This document shows, piece by piece, positions 34,060 through 41,053 of a DNA stretch of 41,053 nucleotides. Location of the stretch: positions 1-41,053 of the forward strand of contig NZ_JAAXPV010000020.1 of NCBI RefSeq assembly GCF_012396615.1, given 5' to 3'. A program made the translations under genes and the position numbers. Origin of the DNA: Rothia terrae. Its GTDB lineage: Bacteria > Actinomycetota > Actinomycetes > Actinomycetales > Micrococcaceae. The notes below the pieces were generated by a model, which worked only from the letters and a program-made list of their open reading frames with translations, was not told where the DNA came from and searched no databases. The stretch's first letter is position 1, and each line of letters starts with the position of its first letter.

Positions 34060-34112
34060 GTGAGGTACCGGTAGAGTCTCCTCATGGCATCCGGCATCTG
34101 TCGGCACCTCAC
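34060..34112 (-). promoter_or_regulatory. Intercistronic hairpin between mntA and mntB
   Basis: 11-bp arms at 34060-34070 and 34102-34112 (GTGAGGT ... ACCTCAC). The one variant pair is a G-U wobble only in minus-strand RNA, so the structure fits an mRNA hairpin that could set different levels of binding protein and ATPase/permease. Confidence 0.55.
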
Positions 34113-34136
34113 ACGGGAAGTTCTGGGGCATCTGCT

Positions 34137-35081
34137 CTATTTTTCGGGTGTTTTAGCAGCCGCATCACCGCCGGTTAGTCCGCGCGCGATAGTTTCTGCA
34201 TCGTGTTTGAGCAGGTCAACGTAGGTGGGAACGGGGCCGCCCTGATCAGACAGCGAGTCCACGTAGAGCACTCCCCCGAATGATGCATCAGTCGCATCGA
34301 CTACCTGTTTCATGGCGTGATCAGAAACCGTTGATTCGCAGAAGACAGCGCGAACTTTATCTGCCTTCACCGCATCAATGACGTGGCTGACCTGGCTCGG
34401 TGTTGCCTGCGCATCTGAGTTCACCGCCCACAGGTACTCTTCGTTGAGTCCGGCGTCCTTGGCGAGATAGCTAAACGCACCCTCACAGGTAACCAGTGTG
34501 CGTTGGGACTTCTCCAGTGGCTTGAGGTCATTCAGCAGATCATGATGCACGTTTTCAAGCTCTTGCTTGTAGCTTCGGGCATTTTCGCGGAACTCGTCGG
34601 CGTGTGCCGGATCAAGATCAGCAAAAGCTTTCGCCATGTTATCTACGTAAATCTGCGCGTTCACGGGGCTCATCCACGCGTGCGGGTTGGGGGTAGATGC
34701 GGCGTCCCCCTCAGCGATAGCGATGGGCTCAACGCCGTCGCTCACCGTGATGTGCTGCGCATCGGAGTCTTGAATGAACTTCTCAAACCAGCTCTCGAGA
34801 TTCAGCCCGTTATCGAGCACCAAGTCAGCATCGTGCGCCTTGCGAATGTCACTGGGAGTCGGCTCATATTCGTGAATTTCGGCGCCGGGCTTAGTCAGCG
34901 ACTCTACCTCTAGGTAGTCACCGGCAACGTTCTGCGCCATATCTTCTAAAACGGTGAAGGTGGTGAGCACGCGCGGTTTTTCGGCTTCAGAGGGCGCCGC
35001 TTGCCCGCATCCGCTCATAACAAGGACGCCGACTGCAAGAAAACTGGTAAGGGCTAGAAGGCGAGGTGAACGGTGTTTCAT
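34137..35081 (-). CDS. mntA: Manganese-type ABC transporter substrate-binding lipoprotein
   Basis: A 314-residue cluster A-I binding protein. The lipoprotein signal ends in the lipobox VMSGC, with lipid-modified Cys25. Metal ligands can be placed as His70 (AEIHEYEPTPSD), His134 (NPHAWMSP), Glu200 (VTCEGAFSYLAK) and an Asp near 279 (YVDSLSDQGG). Glu rather than His at the third position is what PsaA/MntC manganese proteins have, unlike zinc-type ZnuA. No His-rich loop is present. It is the first gene of the mntA-mntB-mntC unit, with an MntR-like operator upstream (35146-35177). Confidence 0.9.
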   Translation of the reverse strand: MKHRSPRLLALTSFLAVGVLVMSGCGQAAPSEAEKPRVLTTFTVLEDMAQNVAGDYLEVESLTKPGAEIHEYEPTPSDIRKAHDADLVLDNGLNLESWFEKFIQDSDAQHITVSDGVEPIAIAEGDAASTPNPHAWMSPVNAQIYVDNMAKAFADLDPAHADEFRENARSYKQELENVHHDLLNDLKPLEKSQRTLVTCEGAFSYLAKDAGLNEEYLWAVNSDAQATPSQVSHVIDAVKADKVRAVFCESTVSDHAMKQVVDATDASFGGVLYVDSLSDQGGPVPTYVDLLKHDAETIARGLTGGDAAAKTPEK

Positions 35082-35145
35082 GAGCTTTCTTTACTGACGT
35101 TTGGTGAGGGTAAACACGGTCTTTCAACCGATGCGATTAACCATA

Positions 35146-35177
35146 GAACAAAATTGTTCGTTTAGTCGAACAATTTT
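35146..35177. promoter_or_regulatory. MntR-like palindromic operator
   Basis: A perfect 11-bp inverted repeat (35150-35160 and 35167-35177) around TTTAGT. The core TGTTCG-N6-CGAACA has the same 6-6-6 layout I recall for the corynebacterial MntR site (TGTTCA-N6-TGAACA). A second palindrome GAACAA-AA-TTGTTC (35146-35159) overlaps it, giving three half-sites. It lies 65-96 bp upstream of mntA and 112 bp upstream of the divergent glutamate synthase-like gene. Confidence 0.65.
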
Positions 35178-35288
35178 TGAAAGTGTCGCGCATCCACCGT
35201 CATTAAAAGAATTCCCAGCAAGAACGAGTAACCTACACATGTACCTCATCGCCGAGAACCAAAAACATACAGCAGAAAGTTTTTACTT

Positions 35289-36866
35289 ATGTCCAGCAAA
35301 CTCTCCGTAGCGTTAGGCAAGGTAGCCTTAGCTTCTGGTTCAGCTATCGGCGCTGTTGCAGCGCACGATATTCTGCAGAAAAAGCATGCGGTTCTCCGCA
35401 ACTATCCCGTGCTTGGTCACGCGCGCTATTTCATGGAGAAAATCCGCCCCGAGTTGCACCAGTACTTCATCGAGAACAACTACGACGGCCGCCCCTTCGA
35501 CCGCGACACCCGTTCAATGATCTATGAATACGCTAAAGATTTGGGCGGCGAAAAAGCGTTCGGCACCGAACGTAAGCCACAGACCGAAGGCTACGAGTCT
35601 ATTCGTCACGCAATGATGCCTGTCGAGCAGATGAAGGTTGCTCCCACTATTCACCTGGGTGGTCCCGACTGCACTCAGCCCTACGATATTTCGCTGTTTA
35701 ACATTTCGTCCATGAGCTTTGGCGCGCTTTCAGCCAACGCGGTTTTGGCAATGAACAAGGGCGCCGCTATGGGCGGGTTCGCGCAAGAAACCGGCGAGGG
35801 CGGCCTCACCAAGTACCACCTCGAGCACAATGCAGATTTGATCTGGGAATTTGGTTCTGGCTACTTCGGATGCCGCACTGAAAACGGCAAGTTCAACCCC
35901 GAGATTTTTGCCAAGAAGGCAAACTATCCGCAGGTCAAAGGCATTTTGATTAAGCTGTCGCAGGGTGCAAAGCCGGGTCTCGGCGGCGTGCTGCCGGGTT
36001 CCAAAGTAACCGCCGAAATTGCTGAGGCACGCGGCGTGCCCGAGGGAGAAGACTGCATCAGCCCCGCTACTCACTCAGCGTTCAGCACCCCCATTGAGCT
36101 CATGCACTTTATCAAGCAGTTGCGCGAGCTCTCCAACGGCAAGCCCATCGGCATCAAGTTCTGCGTGGGCTCAACCATTGAAGTTCTTTCTCTCTGCAAG
36201 GCAATGCTCGAAACCGGCATCACCCCCGACTGGATCACCGTTGATGGCGCTGAAGGCGGCACCGGTGCAGCACCCATCGAATTCGAAGACACCGTAGGTG
36301 CAACCCTCACCGACGGTCTCTACATTGTGCAAAACGCCCTCGTGGCAGCAGGTCTGCGCGACAAAATTTCCATCGGCGCAGCGGGCAAAATCGCTGGCGG
36401 CGCAGACATCATCAAGCGTCTTGCGCTCGGTGCTGACTTCACCAACTCCGCCCGCGGCATGATGATGGCAACCGGCTGCATCCAGGCACAAAAATGCAAC
36501 CTCAACACCTGCCCCACCGGTGTGACCAGCCAGAACCCCTGGCTGTCACGCGGTGTGGATGTTGACGACAAGGGCGTGCGCGTACGCAACTACCACGCGG
36601 GCGTCATCAACTCGGCAACTCGCCTGCTCGCATCCATGGGCCTGTACTCGTTCCAGGAGCTCAGCCCCGAGCACGTTATTCACCGCACCAGCGTCACCCA
36701 TAGCCAGTCGCTGGCAAAGATTTACAACTGGCTTGAACCGGGGTCGTTCTTGGACGGCACCGCCCACGACGATTGGATGAGCTGGTGGGAACGCGCGGAC
36801 GCCTCAAGCTTCGCGGTTTCGCACAAGCAGCATCAGCGTGCAAGCACCTTGCAGAACGCCGAATAA
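35289..36866 (+). CDS. FMN-binding glutamate synthase family protein
   Basis: A 525-residue single-domain protein matching the FMN-binding central domain of glutamate synthase, without the glutaminase domain (YerD-like). A hydrophobic N-terminal segment (about residues 6-26) may anchor it to the membrane. Core motifs include FNISSMSFGALSANAV, ETGEGGLTKYH, VDGAEGGTGAAP, and QKCNLNTCPTGVTSQNP near residues 400-416, whose cysteines match the iron-sulfur loop of the family. The physiological reaction of these stand-alone proteins is not settled. It is divergent from mntA, with the MntR-like site between. Confidence 0.9.
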   Translation: MSSKLSVALGKVALASGSAIGAVAAHDILQKKHAVLRNYPVLGHARYFMEKIRPELHQYFIENNYDGRPFDRDTRSMIYEYAKDLGGEKAFGTERKPQTEGYESIRHAMMPVEQMKVAPTIHLGGPDCTQPYDISLFNISSMSFGALSANAVLAMNKGAAMGGFAQETGEGGLTKYHLEHNADLIWEFGSGYFGCRTENGKFNPEIFAKKANYPQVKGILIKLSQGAKPGLGGVLPGSKVTAEIAEARGVPEGEDCISPATHSAFSTPIELMHFIKQLRELSNGKPIGIKFCVGSTIEVLSLCKAMLETGITPDWITVDGAEGGTGAAPIEFEDTVGATLTDGLYIVQNALVAAGLRDKISIGAAGKIAGGADIIKRLALGADFTNSARGMMMATGCIQAQKCNLNTCPTGVTSQNPWLSRGVDVDDKGVRVRNYHAGVINSATRLLASMGLYSFQELSPEHVIHRTSVTHSQSLAKIYNWLEPGSFLDGTAHDDWMSWWERADASSFAVSHKQHQRASTLQNAE

Positions 36867-36888
36867 AATAGCCAACCGATAGTTATCA

Positions 36889-36927
36889 CAAGGGGGTGTG
36901 GACTTTGCAAAAGTCCACACCCCCTTG
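36889..36927. repeat. Perfect 18-bp inverted repeat, 3-nt loop
   Basis: Arms at 36889-36906 and 36910-36927 (CAAGGGGGTGTGG ... CCACACCCCCTTG) pair perfectly. It is located between the convergent glutamate synthase-like gene and bglA. No U-run on either side; it may act as a stop-like hairpin or be a dispersed palindrome. Confidence 0.85.
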
Positions 36928-36951
36928 AGTTGAGGTACCTAACTCACTGCG

Positions 36952-38406
<1,455 letters not shown>

Positions 38407-38419
38407 TTATCAATTATCT

Positions 38420-40396
38420 TTAGCGTTCAACAATGACAGCGAGCTCGTCCGCGGTCAGGTGCTTACCTACCATTGGTTCGATAGTGGTGAAGCTACCGGA
38501 GTGGGTGATGATGGTGATGACGGTATCTTGGTAACCTGCTGCAGCAACCGCGTTGCGGTCAAAGGTGACCAGCGGCTGACCAGCCTGAACGGCGTCGCCC
38601 TTATGAACGTGCATGGTAAAGCCTTCACCGTTCATCGCAACAGTATCGATACCCACGTGAACCAGCACTTCAACACCGGTGTCTGACTTAATACCGTAGG
38701 CATGGCCGGAATCCAACGCGGTAACAACCTTGCCCGAGATGGGTGCGTAAACATTGCCATCAACAGGCTCGATTGCTACGCCCTGCCCCATCGCACCGGA
38801 AGAGAACACGGGATCATTGACCTGCGAAAGCGCCATTGATTCACCGCTGGCAGCCGCCACCAAGTCAGTGGTGTGAGCATCCTCAGCAGGCAGAATAACG
38901 GTCGCGTTCGCGGGGACAACCTGGGCGTCAGCGGGGACGAGCTTAGTATCAGCAGGGCGAGTTTCGATAATAGATGCCTCAGGCTCAAGATCAGGCGCCA
39001 CAGCAGCTGCCGCTGCAGTAGCCTCACCCTTCTTGGGCATCCCAAAGAGGAAGGTCACCACAAAAGCCGAAATGCCTGCCGCAGCAACACCAATGAGCTG
39101 CAAGGCAAAGTTACCCACGCCCAAGAAAGCGGGAAGGGTCAGCACAGATGCAAAGACATTTGCGGTAGCACCAGATCCGCCGGACGCTGCGATAGCACCA
39201 CCGATACCACCGGCAGTAATACCGATGAAGAAGGGCTTCTTCAGAGGCAGGTTCACACCGTAAACAATGGGGTCAGTAACACCTGAGAAGTAACCAGCGA
39301 TTGAAGTAGGCAAAGCCATCTGACGCAAGTTCTGATCCTTCGTACGAAGCGAAACAGCAAGAGCCGCTGAACACTGTGCGATAACAGCTGAAGGCAATGC
39401 AGCAAAGAGCAGTGAGTGGCCGGTGGTAGCGATTTCGTTAATCATGATCGGTGACAGACCCCAGTGCAGACCGAACATCACGAAGACCTGCCAGAACATA
39501 CCCATGATGAAGCCGCCCAGCCACGGCGCAGGACCCCAAATCCAGGTCAAAGCACCAGCAACGAGGTTAGTAGCCAAAGTAATGATGGGACCAATAGCCA
39601 ACAAGGTGAGCAAAGCAACCACGATAATCACGATGAAAGGCACAGTGAAGTTACGCATCCACGAAGGAATAACCTTCATCAGTTTTGGCTCAATCAAGCT
39701 TTGAACCCAAATCGCCACAATAATGGGGAACACCGAGTATGAATAAGGAGCCATAACCACGGGAATACCGAACAGATGGACGGGGTCTCCTGCCTCATAC
39801 ATTCCCGAGATGGTAGTTGTTTGCAAGAAAGCAGCAATAGCCATCGATGACGCGTAGTTCACCTTGAAGTGCTTAGCAGCTGATACTGAAAGCACAATCG
39901 GCAAGAAGAACATTAAGCCGTCGCCGAGAGCAGCCAGAATTAAATAGGTCTGCGACTCAGTGTCAAGTAGCGGAATGCCCACAGTGAACAGCGCCAAAAA
40001 GGCCTTGATAAGACCAACTGCAGCGAGCGTCCAAACTACCGGACTAAATACCCCAGAAATCATGGCGATAAAGCGGTTAAGCGGTGAACCCTTATTGCCT
40101 TCTTCATCAGCGGCAACACTACCCTCACCTGCACCCAACGATGTGCGAGCCATAATCGCGTCATACGCAGAGACAACGTTATTGCCAATAACTACCTGGT
40201 AGAGACCAGCAGACTTCATCACCGTAATGACGCCATCCAACTTCTCAATCTCAGCAGTCTGAGCAAGATCGCGGTCACGCAGGTTAAAACGTAGACGCGT
40301 TGCACAGTGCGCTAGGGAATTAATGTTCTTCTCCCCGCCGACAAGCTCCAGCACCTTGGTACCTAGAGCGGCGTAGTCAACCTTCGTTGAGGCCAC
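38420..40396 (-). CDS. bglF: PTS beta-glucoside-specific EIIBCA component
   Basis: A 658-residue transporter that imports and phosphorylates beta-glucosides. Domain order B-C-A: the IIB phosphorylation cysteine is Cys31 (LAHCATRLRF); a membrane IIC with about ten helices spans roughly residues 95-460; a low-complexity linker of about 60 residues (Ala/Pro/Val-rich) follows; then IIA with the active His580 in LVHVGIDTVAMNGEGF. The longer frame starts at 40417, but AAGGAG six nt before the GTG at 40396 and the normal IIB start favour the GTG. It is the first gene of an operon with bglA and is preceded by a 170-nt leader and a terminator/antiterminator. Confidence 0.94.
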   Translation of the reverse strand: MASTKVDYAALGTKVLELVGGEKNINSLAHCATRLRFNLRDRDLAQTAEIEKLDGVITVMKSAGLYQVVIGNNVVSAYDAIMARTSLGAGEGSVAADEEGNKGSPLNRFIAMISGVFSPVVWTLAAVGLIKAFLALFTVGIPLLDTESQTYLILAALGDGLMFFLPIVLSVSAAKHFKVNYASSMAIAAFLQTTTISGMYEAGDPVHLFGIPVVMAPYSYSVFPIIVAIWVQSLIEPKLMKVIPSWMRNFTVPFIVIIVVALLTLLAIGPIITLATNLVAGALTWIWGPAPWLGGFIMGMFWQVFVMFGLHWGLSPIMINEIATTGHSLLFAALPSAVIAQCSAALAVSLRTKDQNLRQMALPTSIAGYFSGVTDPIVYGVNLPLKKPFFIGITAGGIGGAIAASGGSGATANVFASVLTLPAFLGVGNFALQLIGVAAAGISAFVVTFLFGMPKKGEATAAAAAVAPDLEPEASIIETRPADTKLVPADAQVVPANATVILPAEDAHTTDLVAAASGESMALSQVNDPVFSSGAMGQGVAIEPVDGNVYAPISGKVVTALDSGHAYGIKSDTGVEVLVHVGIDTVAMNGEGFTMHVHKGDAVQAGQPLVTFDRNAVAAAGYQDTVITIITHSGSFTTIEPMVGKHLTADELAVIVER

Positions 40397-40563
40397 AGCA
40401 TTCTCCTTGGAATACACGGCAAGCCCGGGGCCGAAACTTAACCTGAACTACCGCCAGGATGCATTGACGTTGCGTCCGTGTGCGGGTTCAAATCAATCCG
40501 GTGCCGGGGTCTTTTTCGTTGCCGATAGCTCCTACCAGTGCTGGGTGAAAGCTCCAAAGAAAC

Positions 40564-40609
40564 AAAAAAGACCCAAGCGCAACATGCAATGCATGAAGTG
40601 CTTAGGTCT
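40564..40609 (-). terminator. Regulated terminator in the bglF leader
   Basis: 10-bp stem (AGACCTAAGC/GCTTGGGTCT on the minus strand, one G-U pair) with a loop that holds a CATGCATTGCATG sub-hairpin, followed by TTTTTT. It sits about 170 nt before the bglF start, and its left arm overlaps the antiterminator element. Confidence 0.85.
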
Positions 40610-40670
40610 TGCCTCCAGTACAGTTGCTCCCGCGTCAGCGCGAGATAACAACCGCCTAAGTAACAACCCT
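40604..40670 (-). promoter_or_regulatory. LicT/BglG-type ribonucleic antiterminator (RAT)
   Basis: On the minus strand, AGGGTTGTTACT (40659-40670) and GGCAAGACCTAA (40602-40613) match the two halves of the RAT consensus (GGATTGTTACTG ... GGCAAAACC). The right half overlaps the terminator stem, so the two structures exclude each other. The distance between halves is longer than usual, because an extra hairpin (TCTCGCG-CTGA-CGCGGGA) is inserted. The antiterminator protein is not encoded in this window. Confidence 0.72.
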
Positions 40671-40696
40671 AGGATTGCCAGTTAAAAACTGTTATG

Positions 40697-40724
40697 TAGA
40701 TAACCATAGCTCCGTCACAGTCAA
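40697..40724 (-). promoter_or_regulatory. Candidate bglF operon promoter
   Basis: On the minus strand, TTGACT (40719-40724) and TATCTA (40697-40702) are separated by 16 nt, placing the transcript start about 20 nt before the RAT. Confidence 0.4.
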
Positions 40725-40933
40725 TGAACAAGAAGCGGAATACTGTTTTGACGTTATCTTCTCAGCACCTGTTCATCCCCCTGAGGTCTACACCCCAAAT
40801 ATTAACTGCTGCAACAAGGCAAAACACGCGAATATTACCTTAGCCCACATCTTTCCTACTAGTGGGAAAAGCATTAACGATACCCGTGCTGCATGTTTAG
40901 GTCGCTATGATAATTTACACAAGATATTGAGGC
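40725..40933. other. Intergenic region between transposase end and bglF promoter
   Basis: 209 bp with no supported gene. It probably contains the end of the insertion sequence whose transposase enters at 40934, but I could not identify a terminal inverted repeat because the other end is outside the window. Confidence 0.4.
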
Positions 40934-41053
40934 TTATTCAAAAGTCCTCCCAGCCGCATAAAACACCAACCCCCGAACCACCGCAAACACCCGCCCATAC
41001 ACGCTCAGCGGCCGCCGGAAACCTGTATGCAAAACCCGCCACGTCTTGACCTG
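40934..41053 (-). mobile_element. 3' end of a transposase gene (partial, enters from the right edge)
   Basis: Forty codons in frame from the window edge to TAA at 40934. The encoded end reads VKTWRVLHTGFRRPLSVYG and then AVVRGLVFYA. This matches the C-terminus I recall in IS5-group DDE transposases (K-T-W-R-I-L-x(3)-Y/F-R-R-P ... G-L-x-F-Y/F). The rest of the element lies beyond the window. Identification is from memory; the exact IS family is not certain. Confidence 0.65.

Noticed and set aside
40675-41049. 124-codon plus-strand open frame at the right edge
   Set aside because: It is antisense to the transposase tail, no ribosome site was found, and it has a low-complexity Pro/Thr end.

Overview
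The window reads as a chromosomal segment of a Gram-positive actinobacterium, most likely a Rothia-like member of the Micrococcaceae. The taxon is inferred from an Lsr2 nucleoid protein, a DUF3180 protein, the LGFP-repeat CAP protein and the order lsr2 - lysS - panC - DUF2520 - PH proteins - DUF3180 - folK/B/P/E - ftsH - hpt - tilS - DUF2342 protease - dacB, an order I recall from Micrococcales genomes. No database was searched.

Positions 1-15914 are housekeeping, almost all on the minus strand: lsr2, a small membrane protein, lysS, panC and a DUF2520 dehydrogenase-like gene, two bacterial-PH-domain membrane proteins, then a folate cluster (folE, folP, folB, folK) tightly coupled to ftsH. hpt, tilS and a zinc metalloprotease-like gene lie upstream. 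dacB (plus strand) and a secreted CAP/LGFP protein (minus strand) follow.

Positions 18800-26700 are more accessory. They hold an AT-rich intergenic block, a 28-codon gene for an amphipathic, Ile/Gly-rich peptide resembling phenol-soluble modulins (absent from ordinary ORF lists because of its size), a large TM0106-type nuclease/helicase, an unrecognised protein, a SatD-like protein with a C-terminal helix-turn-helix, a decayed 3' end of an AEC-family transporter, and a thiol-oxidoreductase-like/FMN-reductase gene pair.

Positions 26669-30388 encode an SbnA-like cysteine-synthase homologue followed by an unusual fusion of an FAD/NAD(P)-binding domain to a type III PLP decarboxylase. Together they suggest a diaminopropionate-derived metabolite or metallophore step. 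A HAD phosphatase follows.

Positions 31624-35177 form a manganese module: an MntR-type DtxR regulator, a Mn-type ABC importer (mntA/B/C; the binding protein has Glu rather than His as its third ligand) and a matching palindromic operator between mntA and a divergent FMN-dependent glutamate synthase-like gene.

Positions 36952-40724 are a beta-glucoside operon (PTS EIIBCA plus GH1 6-phospho-beta-glucosidase). It is preceded by a terminator overlapped by a LicT/BglG-type antiterminator sequence. The window closes in the 3' end of a transposase gene.

Intergenic spaces are unusually rich in long perfect or near-perfect inverted repeats. One is a 59-bp palindrome with 24-11-24 geometry, present twice 6.4 kb apart.
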